A stretch of 64,000 nucleotides of DNA from the NCBI GenBank assembly GCA_038961845.1, contig CP152408.1, positions 434,001-498,000 of the forward strand. The letters are read 5' to 3'. Positions 19,585-26,860 of the stretch are shown here, in pieces. The notes beneath the pieces were generated by a model. That model was given only the letters and a program-made list of their open reading frames with translations. It did no database searches and was not told the DNA's origin. The DNA comes from Xylophilus sp. GW821-FHT01B05 (lineage in GTDB: Bacteria > Pseudomonadota > Gammaproteobacteria > Burkholderiales > Burkholderiaceae_C). The translations under genes were made by a program, and so were the position numbers. Position 1 is the stretch's first letter; each line of letters begins with the position of its first letter.

Positions 19585-19600
19585 TGTAGTGAATACTACA
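19585..19600. promoter_or_regulatory. Operator-like palindrome upstream of enamidase (TGTAGT-GAAT-ACTACA)
   Basis: Six-base perfect inverted repeat with a 4-bp spacer, 72 bp upstream of the enamidase start. The half GTGAATACTACA recurs with one change (GTGAATGCTACA) at 21616-21627 in front of the 6-hydroxynicotinate reductase gene, suggesting a shared regulator, most simply the TetR protein encoded between them. Confidence 0.6.
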
Positions 19601-19684
19601 TACCGGGCGCAGTGCGCGCAAGCCGATTGCCGCACTAGGGCAGCAGCAATATCCGCACCATTCCCCGCGCGGAGCGGCCCGCTA

Positions 19685-20359
19685 TCAGGGCGCTGGCGCG
19701 ACGGTGCGCAGCACCACGTCGATCATCACCGCGTCCCAGTGCGCAATGGCCTCTGCACGGTCCAGCTCTTCGCCCAGGAAGGCGCTGAGCGTGTAGCGGT
19801 TGGACTGGTAGAAGTAGCCCATGGAGGCGATCAGCAGGTACAGGTCGCGTGCCTGCAGGTCGCTGCGGAATACGCCGGCAGCCGCGCCGCTGGCCAGCAC
19901 CTCGGCAAGCACCGATACCGCGGGCGATGAGTATTCGCGCGCGCGCGGCGACTTGGCGATGTGCTTGCCCTTGTGCAGGTTCTCGGTGTTGAGCAAGGTG
20001 ACGAACTCGGGGTTCTTGCGGTAGTACTGGCTGACAAAGCGCACCACCGCCTTGAGCGCCTCCACCGGCGTATCTGGCCGGATGTCGAGCGCTTCTTCGG
20101 CCTCGTTCATGCGGCGGTAGATGGTCTCTATCACCTCGATGAACAGGCCTTCCTTGCTGCCGAAGTAGTAGTAGATCATCCGGTCGAAAGACTTGGCCGC
20201 CTTGGAGATCTTCTCCACGCTGCCGCCCTCGTAGCCGTAGCGCGCAAACACCTTGGTTGCCGCGCGCAGGATGTTCTCGCGCGTGGCCTGCGCCGCCAGC
20301 TCGCGCGTGCCGGTGCGGCGCCCCGCGGGGCGTTTGACTGCTGCCTTGCGTTCGGTCAT
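19685..20359 (-). CDS. TetR-family regulator of the nicotinate locus (NicS-like)
   Basis: A 224-residue TetR-type repressor. The DNA-binding domain spans residues about 25-75 ('ATRENILRAATKVFARYGYEGGSVEKISKAAKSF', 'MIYYYFGSKEGLFIEVIE'); the C-terminal ligand domain contains 'FVTLLNTENLHKGKHI' and 'MGYFYQSNRYTLSAFLG'. Its position between the ferredoxin reductase and enamidase genes, all on the minus strand, points to local control of nicotinate genes, as the TetR protein NicS does in Pseudomonas putida. The inducer is probably a pyridine acid (nicotinate or 6-hydroxynicotinate); this is inference. Confidence 0.83.
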   Translation of the reverse strand: MTERKAAVKRPAGRRTGTRELAAQATRENILRAATKVFARYGYEGGSVEKISKAAKSFDRMIYYYFGSKEGLFIEVIETIYRRMNEAEEALDIRPDTPVEALKAVVRFVSQYYRKNPEFVTLLNTENLHKGKHIAKSPRAREYSSPAVSVLAEVLASGAAAGVFRSDLQARDLYLLIASMGYFYQSNRYTLSAFLGEELDRAEAIAHWDAVMIDVVLRTVAPAP

Positions 20360-20439
20360 CGGCGTCCTGTCAGAAGGTCAAGAGACAAAGCCGCATCGCC
20401 GCGGGTCTGCCCTTCGTTGCGAAGCACGTGTGGTGCCAG

Positions 20440-20543
20440 CAGGTCGGAGGGGCCAAATGCACCCGCCGCCGGGCCGCCCCTAGGCGTGGTGCGCCTCCCC
20501 CTTGGGGGGTGGCGAACTACACGCAGTGAGAAGCCGGGGGGCA
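20440..20543. repeat. Intergenic repeat of the CCCCCTTGGGGGG family
   Basis: GC-rich element with 'ccgccgggccgcccc', a CCCCCTTGGGGGG hairpin at about 20502-20514 and the tail 'gtgagaagccggggggc'. It is a diverged relative of the elements at 24911, 41541 and 53010. It lies between the TetR and ferredoxin reductase genes on the minus strand, so it could reduce read-through from the latter. Confidence 0.55.
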
Positions 20544-21317
20544 CTACTTCTCAGCAAAAGCGCGTTCGATGACGAAGTCGCCAGGCGTTGTCGTGTTGCC
20601 TTCCTTGAAGCCACGCTGTTCCAGCAGATGCTTGAGGTCCGTCAGCATGTGCGGGCTGCCGCACAGCATCACGCGGTCTTCGGCGGCGTTGAGCGGTGGC
20701 AGACCCAGGTCGGCTTCGAGCTTGCCGGTTTCGATCAGCTCGGTGATGCGGCCCATGTTGCGGTAGCTCTCGCGCGTCACCGTCGGGTAGTACAGCAACT
20801 GGTCGCGCACGACATCGCCCAGGAACTCGTGGTTCGGCAGGTGCTCGGTCACCATGTCGTGGTAGGCCAGCTCGTCCACCTGGCGCACGCCGTGCACCAG
20901 AATGACCTTCTCGAACTTTTCGTAGGTTTCCGGGTCGCGGATGATGGACAGGAAGGGCGCCAGGCCGGTGCCCGTGCCCAGCAGGTACAGGCGCTTGCCG
21001 GGCAGGGTGTAGTCGATCAGCAGCGTGCCGGTGGGCTTCTTGCCGACGATCACGGTGTCGCCCACCTGGATGTGCTGCAGCCGGGAGGTCAGCGGGCCGT
21101 TGTCCACCTTGATGCTGAGGAACTCAAGATGCTCCTCGTAGTTGGCGCTGGCGATGCTGTAGGCGCGCAGCAGCGGCTTCTCATTGACCCGCAGGCCGAT
21201 CATGGTGAAGTGACCGTTGGAGAAGCGCAGCGACGGGTCGCGCGTGGTGGTGAAGGTGAACAGGCGGTCGGTCCAGTGGTGGACGGACAGTACGCGTTCT
21301 TCGTTGAAAGCACTCAT
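20544..21317 (-). CDS. fpr: Ferredoxin--NADP(+) reductase
   Basis: A 257-residue bacterial-type plant-like FNR. The FAD motif is RAYSIASANYEEHLEFLSIKV, the NADP-binding motifs are 'YLLGTGTGLAPFLSIIRDPE' and 'VILVHGVRQVDELAY', and the C-terminus 'MLCGSPHML...DFVIERAFAEK' is typical of subclass-I Fpr. It passes electrons between NADPH and ferredoxin or flavodoxin. The start MSAFNEERVL at 21317 fits the family length; the frame extending to 21473 has no supporting site. It is divergent from the 6-hydroxynicotinate reductase gene, whose E. barkeri homologue uses reduced ferredoxin, so it may supply those electrons. No ferredoxin gene lies in the window. Confidence 0.9.
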   Translation of the reverse strand: MSAFNEERVLSVHHWTDRLFTFTTTRDPSLRFSNGHFTMIGLRVNEKPLLRAYSIASANYEEHLEFLSIKVDNGPLTSRLQHIQVGDTVIVGKKPTGTLLIDYTLPGKRLYLLGTGTGLAPFLSIIRDPETYEKFEKVILVHGVRQVDELAYHDMVTEHLPNHEFLGDVVRDQLLYYPTVTRESYRNMGRITELIETGKLEADLGLPPLNAAEDRVMLCGSPHMLTDLKHLLEQRGFKEGNTTTPGDFVIERAFAEK

Positions 21318-21570
21318 GTTGATGACGGTCTGCAAATGAGGATGGAGGGACTGGGGGCGGCTGCGGCGGTGCCAGCCGGGGCGGGGGTTGTCTCTGGTAT
21401 CCATCGCGGGGAGCTGCCAGCGCGCAGGCGCGACGGCAACCCAGGATGGTAAAGGCTTTGGCGCAACCCGCACCGAAGCAGGGCAAAGCGGCCCGGGCGT
21501 GCCGTAACGGTGCGCTCCAAATGCCCATCTGCGGTGCGGAAAAACACGGCTTGCGGCCTCCGTTTGAATG

Positions 21571-21627
21571 CGCTACATTGATTCTGAAATGTAGCGATCA
21601 CCACATTTTCATTCGGTGAATGCTACA
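21571..21627. promoter_or_regulatory. Operator cluster between fpr and 6-hydroxynicotinate reductase genes
   Basis: The 378-bp divergent interval 21318-21695 has one AT-rich patch. It contains a 26-bp palindrome with 8-base arms CGCTACAT (21571-21578) and ATGTAGCG (21589-21596), then GTGAATGCTACA at 21616-21627. The CTACA/TGTAG halves match the palindrome in front of the enamidase gene. This is the natural control point for the large plus-strand nicotinate operon. The rest of the interval shows nothing recognisable. Confidence 0.62.
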
Positions 21628-21695
21628 CAAAATGCGCAGGGCATTCAAGCCGCCCGTCTGCCCCGGACGCCCCGCCATAAAAGAGAACCCACGAC

Positions 21696-23285
21696 ATGAC
21701 GGAACACACCAAGACCGATGGCCTGCCGGGCATCGATGTGCCCCAGGCCGCACCTGAGCCCGTGGCCAGCGGCGCACGCACGGCCAGCGCCAAGGTGGAA
21801 TGCAATGCCTGCCCGGTGCTGTGCCAGATATCCGAAGGCCGCACCGGCGCCTGTGATCGCTACGCCAACCAGGCCGGCGCGCTGGTGCGGGTCGATCCGG
21901 TGGTGTTGCTGCGCCGAACGCTGGAAGTGGGCGATGCCGAACTGGTGCCCTTCGCGGGGCGCGCCGACGGTGACGCGGCCCCGGCTGAATGGAGCGGCGA
22001 TCTGCTGCACGCGGACGAGGTTTTTGTCACCGGCGTCGGCTCTTCCACCACCTACCCGGACTACAAGCCCGCGCCCTTCATCGTCGCCTCGCAGGCGCGC
22101 GGCGTGGACATGGTCACGGTCGTCACCGAGGGCATCTTCAGCTACTGCAGCTTCAAGGTGAAGATCGACACCGACCGCTTCCTGGGCCCCGAGCAGGCCA
22201 ATATCCGCTGCAAGGGCGAGGTGGTGGGGCATGTGACCACGGCCGAGTACGGCTCGCAGATGCTGTCGCTGGGCGGCGTGCACCACCTTACCGGCGGCAG
22301 CAAGAAAGAAGGCCGCATCACCGCCGAGATGATGCAGTTGCTGGGCAACAAGCAGGCGGTAGAGCTGACCATAGACGGCGGCTCGCAGATCGTGGTGCAG
22401 GCCGGCCGCGCGCCCATCGTCAACGGTGTGGAAGAGCAGCGCATGCGCGTGGGCTGCGGCTCGGCCACCATCGGTATCTTTGCCAAGCAGTTGCTCGGCC
22501 ATGTGGACGAGGTGGTGGTGGTGGACGACCACATCACCGGCGTGCTGACCGAGCACCAAGCGGGCCGCTGCCTGGACATGCGCCGCTCGGGCATCAAGAT
22601 GCTGGGCCGCAAGTCCACGCCGGGCCGCTACTTTCAGGTGGCCAACCCCGGCACCGGCTGGGGCGGCACCGACATCGCCGAGCCGCTGTCCATCATCGAG
22701 GGCTGGAACCCGGAGGTGGCCTGGCCCGGCCTGCGCCTGCTGATGACATCCACCACCGGCGAGCACGCCAGCTGGTACGTGCTGGACGATGCCTTGCGCC
22801 CGGTCGAGCAGGCCATGCCCGCCGCAGTGCGCGCCGTGGTCGAGCGCATAGGCGAGAACTGCGAGCCGTCGCTGTCCACCGTGCTGTTTCTGGGCGGTGC
22901 CGGCGGCAGCCTGCGCGCGGGCGTTACCGACAACCCGGTGCGGCTCACGCGCGCCATCAAGCAGGCCATGGTCAATGTCACCTGCGGCGGCGCGCCGGCC
23001 TATGTCTGGCCTGGCGGCGGCATCACCGTGATGGCCGATGTCATGCGCATGCCCGACAACAGCTTTGGCACGGTGCCTACGCCGGCCATCGTCGCGCCCA
23101 TCGAATTCAGCATGGCGCTGGAAGACTACCGCCTGCTTGGCGGCCACATGGAATACGTGCGCCCGCTGGACCAGGTGCTGCGGCGCGGCGCCTGGCACGA
23201 CGAAGGCGCACCGCTTGCATTGCGCTGGGCGCAGAACGCGCCCGGCAACCCCTGGCCGCTGGGCCAGCCGCCCCTGCTCGGCTGA
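21696..23285 (+). CDS. hnr: 6-hydroxynicotinate reductase
   Basis: A 529-residue protein with an N-terminal Cys motif CX2CX3CX9C (Cys36, 39, 43, 53 in 'VECNACPVLCQISEGRTGAC'), suited to a [4Fe-4S] cluster, followed by a long conserved body ('GVGSSTTYPDYKPAPFIVAS', 'VVTEGIFSYCSFKVKIDTDR'). I recognise it as the 6-hydroxynicotinate reductase family, which reduces 6-hydroxynicotinate to 6-oxo-1,4,5,6-tetrahydronicotinate with reduced ferredoxin in Eubacterium barkeri. The enamidase, ferredoxin reductase and nicotinate dehydrogenase genes around it fit exactly. It opens a run of twelve same-strand genes to 35236. No covalent-FMN target motif (D-x-x-S/T-G-A-T/S) was found despite the adjacent ApbE-like gene. 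Confidence 0.82.
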   Translation: MTEHTKTDGLPGIDVPQAAPEPVASGARTASAKVECNACPVLCQISEGRTGACDRYANQAGALVRVDPVVLLRRTLEVGDAELVPFAGRADGDAAPAEWSGDLLHADEVFVTGVGSSTTYPDYKPAPFIVASQARGVDMVTVVTEGIFSYCSFKVKIDTDRFLGPEQANIRCKGEVVGHVTTAEYGSQMLSLGGVHHLTGGSKKEGRITAEMMQLLGNKQAVELTIDGGSQIVVQAGRAPIVNGVEEQRMRVGCGSATIGIFAKQLLGHVDEVVVVDDHITGVLTEHQAGRCLDMRRSGIKMLGRKSTPGRYFQVANPGTGWGGTDIAEPLSIIEGWNPEVAWPGLRLLMTSTTGEHASWYVLDDALRPVEQAMPAAVRAVVERIGENCEPSLSTVLFLGGAGGSLRAGVTDNPVRLTRAIKQAMVNVTCGGAPAYVWPGGGITVMADVMRMPDNSFGTVPTPAIVAPIEFSMALEDYRLLGGHMEYVRPLDQVLRRGAWHDEGAPLALRWAQNAPGNPWPLGQPPLLG

Positions 23286-23290
23286 CGCCG

Positions 23291-24208
23291 ATGGCCGCAA
23301 GCCGCGCTCCCCTGGCCGACGGCCGCTGGCATTTCCAGCATGGCCCGATGGACTTGGTGATTGGCGCCGAAGGCGATCCGGCCGCTGTCGCCGCTGCGCA
23401 CGAGGCCGCTTGGCAGCGCTTTGTGCCACTGCTGGGCGAGTTGGTGGCCGAGCTGCCCGCGCTACGCTTGCCGGTGGGTGTCGATTGCCCGCTGCAGGGG
23501 CGCGTGGCGCGCCGTATGTGGCAGGCCTGCGCGCCGCATGGCGCGGGCTTCATCACGCCCATGGCCGCGGTAGCGGGCAGCGTGGCCGAGGAGGTCGCGG
23601 CCTGCTATGCGCGGCCGGGCATCACACGCGCCTGGGTCAACAACGGTGGCGATATTGCGCTGCATCTGGCGCCGGGCACTGCGGTGCGGGTGGGGCTTTA
23701 CGCCGACGTTGCGCAGTTCGACCCACTCGCCTTTGCCCGCGAAGGCCTGCGCACCGATGGTCATTTCGACGTGCTGGCCGCCATGCCAGTGCGTGGCATT
23801 GCTACCAGCGGCTGGCGCGGGCGCAGCTTTTCCCTGGGCATTGCCGATAGCGTGACCGTGCTGGCGCGCACGGCGGCCGAGGCCGACGCCTGCGCCACCG
23901 TGGTGGCCAATGCGGTGAACATCGATGACGCGCGCATTCGCCGCCAAGCTGCCCAGGAACTGAAGGACGACAGCGACCTGGGCCTGCTGCCCGTCACGGT
24001 CGATGTGCCGCCTTTGGGCACCGAGGCCGTGCGCCATGCCCTGGATGCGGGCCTGCGCGTTGCGCGCCAGTTGCAGGACGCCGGCCTGTTGTGGGCGGCG
24101 GCGCTGGTGTGCCAGGGGCAACTGGTGGTCGCGCAGAATGCGCGCTGGCATGCGCTGCCGCATGGCGTGCAGTTGGCGCAGCCGCAGGTTGGTTCAGTAT
24201 TTGCTTAA
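23291..24208 (+). CDS. UPF0280 family protein (ApbE-related)
   Basis: A 305-residue protein of UPF0280, a family distantly related to the ApbE flavin transferases. Visible family features: 'ADGRWHFQHGPMDLVIGAEG', 'GAGFITPMAAVAGSVAEEVAACYA', 'AWVNNGGDIALHLAPG', and 'IATSGWRGRSFSLGIADSVTVLARTAAEADACATVVANAVN'; the last stretch resembles the ApbE core. The gene starts five bases after the hnr stop, so the two are almost certainly cotranslated. A role in flavin loading or maturation of the reductase, or a separate catabolic step on 2-formylglutarate, is possible; neither is shown by sequence alone. Confidence 0.82.
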   Translation: MAASRAPLADGRWHFQHGPMDLVIGAEGDPAAVAAAHEAAWQRFVPLLGELVAELPALRLPVGVDCPLQGRVARRMWQACAPHGAGFITPMAAVAGSVAEEVAACYARPGITRAWVNNGGDIALHLAPGTAVRVGLYADVAQFDPLAFAREGLRTDGHFDVLAAMPVRGIATSGWRGRSFSLGIADSVTVLARTAAEADACATVVANAVNIDDARIRRQAAQELKDDSDLGLLPVTVDVPPLGTEAVRHALDAGLRVARQLQDAGLLWAAALVCQGQLVVAQNARWHALPHGVQLAQPQVGSVFA

Positions 24209-24229
24209 TGAATTGCAGGATTCCCCAGC

Positions 24230-24871
24230 ATGATCGAGATACGACGCACCTTCACCCACGTGGAAGACATTCACCACGAGTTCGGGCCGCCGCCGGCGCA
24301 GCCGCTGCGGCGCGGCGCCATTGGCGTGGTGCTGACCAATCCCTATGCCGGCCGCTATGTGCAAGACATCCTGCCCATGATGGATGCGCTGCAGCCGCTT
24401 GGCCTGGACATAGCGCGCAAGCTGCTGGCCGCCATGGATGTGCCGGTCGAGCGCATCGCCACCTACGGCAAGGGCGCCATCGTCGGCGCGGCGGGTGAGC
24501 TGGAGCACGGCGCGCTGTGGCACGTGCCCGGTGGCTACGCCATGCGCGAGCTGCTTGGCTGGAAGGGCGACCGTGCGGCCTACGCCAGCGGCACCGTGGT
24601 CGACAAAAAGGGCCAGCCCGGCAATGGTCTGTCCATCGTGCCTTCTACCAAGAAGGTCGGCCCGCCCGGCGCCGCGCTCGACGTGCCGCTGACCAATATC
24701 AACGCCAGCTATGTGCGCGGCCAGTTCGATGCGATCGAGGTGTGCGTGCCCGGCGCGCCGGCATCGGACGAGGTGGTGTTCATCCTGGCCATGACCACCG
24801 GCTACCGCATTCATGACCGCGTCGGTGGTCTTCGCGCAGAAAACATCAACCAGTGGGACGGACTCCGGTGA
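24230..24871 (+). CDS. DUF1185 'amino acid synthesis' family protein A
   Basis: A 213-residue protein of the AA_synth/DUF1185 family (PF06684), function unknown. Conserved blocks: 'VVLTNPYAGRYVQDI', 'IATYGKGAIVGAAGELEHGA', 'LSIVPSTKKVGPPGAALDVPL', 'ASDEVVFILAMTTGYRIHDRVGG' and the end 'NINQWDGLR'. A second family member follows at 25008 with the same blocks but lacks about 20 residues in the middle, so the two look like paralogues that may form a heteromer. Location after the ring-opening genes suggests a step below 2-formylglutarate or an auxiliary hydrolase. No signal peptide: cytoplasmic. Confidence 0.8.
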   Translation: MIEIRRTFTHVEDIHHEFGPPPAQPLRRGAIGVVLTNPYAGRYVQDILPMMDALQPLGLDIARKLLAAMDVPVERIATYGKGAIVGAAGELEHGALWHVPGGYAMRELLGWKGDRAAYASGTVVDKKGQPGNGLSIVPSTKKVGPPGAALDVPLTNINASYVRGQFDAIEVCVPGAPASDEVVFILAMTTGYRIHDRVGGLRAENINQWDGLR

Positions 24872-24910
24872 CCAATACCTCGCAATCAAACCTAAGCGCT
24901 CTCAATCCAG

Positions 24911-25003
24911 AAACACCGCGGAGCCGGCTTTGCCGGGCCGCTGGTGTTGCCCCCGGTGAGGGGGTTGGCGAAGCGACACGAAGTGCGCGCAGCCTGGGGG
25001 TGA
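24911..25003. repeat. Intergenic repeat of the CCGGCTTTGCCGG/CCCCC-GGGGG family inside the operon
   Basis: Contains CCGGC-TTT-GCCGG and CCCCC-GGTGA-GGGGG hairpins and the conserved end 'gcgcagcctgggggtga'. It is related to the elements at 41541-42050 and 53010-53118. It separates two cotranscribed DUF1185 genes, so it is either a leaky terminator, an mRNA-stability element, or neutral. Confidence 0.65.
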
Positions 25004-25007
25004 GCCA

Positions 25008-25595
25008 ATGACTAGCGCCAATATTCGCAAGATCGTCGTCCAGGTGGACGAAGTCCGCATCGAGATGGGCCAGCCCGTCAACCCGCCCACGCGCCGCGCG
25101 CTGGCCATGGCGGTGATCGCCAATCCCTATGCCGGGCGCTACTCAGAAAATCTGGACGAGCTGATCGCCATTGGCGAAGAGCTGGGCAGCCTGCTGGGGC
25201 AGAAATGCGTGCAGGCGCTGGGCATAGCACCCGGTGCCGCGCAGAGCTACGGCAAGGCCGCCATCGTGGGCGAGGCCGGCGAGCTGGAGCATGCCGCGGC
25301 CATTCTGCATCCCAAGCTGGGCGCGCCGCTGCGCCAGGCAGTGGAGAAGGGCGCGGCGCTGGTGCCTTCAAGCAAGAAGCAGGGCGGCCTGGGTGCAGCC
25401 ATCGACGTGCCACTGGGCCACAAGGACGCGGCCTTTGTGCGCAGCCATTTCGACGCCATGGAGGCCCGCGTGGCCGATGCGCCGCGCGCGAACGAGATCG
25501 TGGTGGCCGTGGTGGTGACCGACAGCGGCCGCCCGCTGCCGCGCATCGGCGGCCTGCAGGCCCATGAGATCCAGGGCACCGACGGCCTGCGCTGA
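25008..25595 (+). CDS. DUF1185 'amino acid synthesis' family protein B
   Basis: A 195-residue paralogue of the preceding DUF1185 protein. Shared blocks: 'VIANPYAGRYSENLDEL', 'SYGKAAIVGEAGELEHAAAILHP', 'LVPSSKKQGGLGAAIDVPLGH', 'ANEIVVAVVVTDSGRPLPRIGGL' and 'HEIQGTDGLR'. The invariant GELEH and KK positions are candidates for an active site or ligand site. It shares the operon with hnr and the ABC importer. The family name is historical and does not prove an anabolic role; a catabolic role is more consistent with this locus. Confidence 0.8.
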   Translation: MTSANIRKIVVQVDEVRIEMGQPVNPPTRRALAMAVIANPYAGRYSENLDELIAIGEELGSLLGQKCVQALGIAPGAAQSYGKAAIVGEAGELEHAAAILHPKLGAPLRQAVEKGAALVPSSKKQGGLGAAIDVPLGHKDAAFVRSHFDAMEARVADAPRANEIVVAVVVTDSGRPLPRIGGLQAHEIQGTDGLR

Positions 25596-25637
25596 CTTTT
25601 CTCCATTCCGATTCACTCATCCGCAAGGAGCTTCCCC

Positions 25638-26837
25638 ATGAAGACGAAGTTGCAATTTAGCGCCGTGCTTGCCGCCGGCATTGCCTTTTCGTGTGCCGCG
25701 CACGCGCAGGGCGTGATCAAGATCGGCGAGGTCAACAGCTACAAGGCGCAGCCCGCCTTCCTGGAGCCCTACAAGAAGGGCATGGAGCTGGCCGTTGAAG
25801 AGATCAATGCCAAGGGTGGTGTGAATGGCCGCAAGGTCGAGCTCATCACGCGCGACGACAACGCCAACCCTGGCGACGCCGTGCGCGTGGCCGAAGAGCT
25901 GGTGGCCCGCGAGAAGATCGATGTGCTCACCGGCACCTTCCTGTCCAACACCGGCCTGGCCGTGGCTGATTTCGCCAAGCAGAAGAAGATCTTCTTTCTG
26001 GCTGGCGAGCCGCTGACCGACAAGCTGACCTGGCAGGGCGGCAACGAATACACCTACCGCCTGCGCCCCGGCACCTACATGCAAGCCGCGATGCTGGTGC
26101 CCGAAGCCGTCAAGCTGCAGAAGAAGCGCTGGGCCGTGGTCTACCCCAACTACGAGTACGGCCAGTCGGCTGTGGCTGCGTTCAAGACGCTGCTGAAGGC
26201 TGCGCAGCCGGATGTGGAGTTTGTTGCCGAGCAGGCGCCGCCGCTGGGCAAGGTTGATGCGGGGGCGGTCGCCCAGGCGCTGGCCGATGCCAAGCCGGAT
26301 GCGATCTTCAACGTGCTGTTTGGCGCCGACCTGTCGAAGTTCGTGCGCGAAGGCAATACGCGCGGCCTGTTCAAGGACCGTGCCGTGGTCAGCGTGCTGA
26401 CCGGCGAGCCCGAGTACCTGGACCCGCTCAAGGACGAAACGCCCAACGGCTGGATCGTCACCGGCTACCCCTGGTACGGCATCCAGACGCCTGAGCACAA
26501 GGCCTTCTTCCTGGCCTACCACGCCAAGTACAAGGACTACCCGCGCCTGGGCTCGGTGGTGGGCTACAGCATGATCCATTCGGTGGCGGCCGGCATTGCC
26601 AAGGCCAAGAGCACCGACACGCCGAAGCTGGTCGAAGCCTTCAAGGGCCTGCAGGTCGACACGCCCTTCGGCAAGATCAGCTACCGCGCCGAAGACCACC
26701 AGTCGACCATGGGCGCTTTCGTCGGCAAGACCAAGAACGAGAACGGCAAGGGCGTGATGGTGGACTACACCTATTTCGACGGCGCCAAGTTTCAGCCCTC
26801 CGCCGCTGACGTCAAAAAATCCCGCGCTGCTGACTGA
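25638..26837 (+). CDS. ABC transporter substrate-binding protein, LivK type (candidate nicotinate/pyridine importer)
   Basis: A 399-residue Peripla_BP_6 protein with a Sec signal ending AHA (LAAGIAFSCAAHAQG). The mature start is 'IKIGEVNSYKAQPAFLEPYKKGMELAVEEINAKGGVNGRKVELI', and a central 'RWAVVYPNYEYGQSAVAAFKTLL' follows. AAGGAG precedes the ATG. It is followed by its permease and two ATPases, then nicotinamidase and nicotinate dehydrogenase, so its ligand is probably nicotinate, nicotinamide or a hydroxylated pyridine. LivK-family proteins often bind aromatic or amide compounds rather than amino acids, which supports but does not prove this. Confidence 0.9.
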   Translation: MKTKLQFSAVLAAGIAFSCAAHAQGVIKIGEVNSYKAQPAFLEPYKKGMELAVEEINAKGGVNGRKVELITRDDNANPGDAVRVAEELVAREKIDVLTGTFLSNTGLAVADFAKQKKIFFLAGEPLTDKLTWQGGNEYTYRLRPGTYMQAAMLVPEAVKLQKKRWAVVYPNYEYGQSAVAAFKTLLKAAQPDVEFVAEQAPPLGKVDAGAVAQALADAKPDAIFNVLFGADLSKFVREGNTRGLFKDRAVVSVLTGEPEYLDPLKDETPNGWIVTGYPWYGIQTPEHKAFFLAYHAKYKDYPRLGSVVGYSMIHSVAAGIAKAKSTDTPKLVEAFKGLQVDTPFGKISYRAEDHQSTMGAFVGKTKNENGKGVMVDYTYFDGAKFQPSAADVKKSRAAD

Positions 26838-26860
26838 CCCCTTCCGGAGCGCTTGCACCC

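Noticed and set aside
21696-23285. Covalent FMN attachment to the 6-hydroxynicotinate reductase by the adjacent ApbE-like UPF0280 protein
   Set aside because: No D-x-x-[ST]-G-A-[TS] flavinylation motif was found in the reductase sequence; the idea remains only as a general maturation hypothesis.
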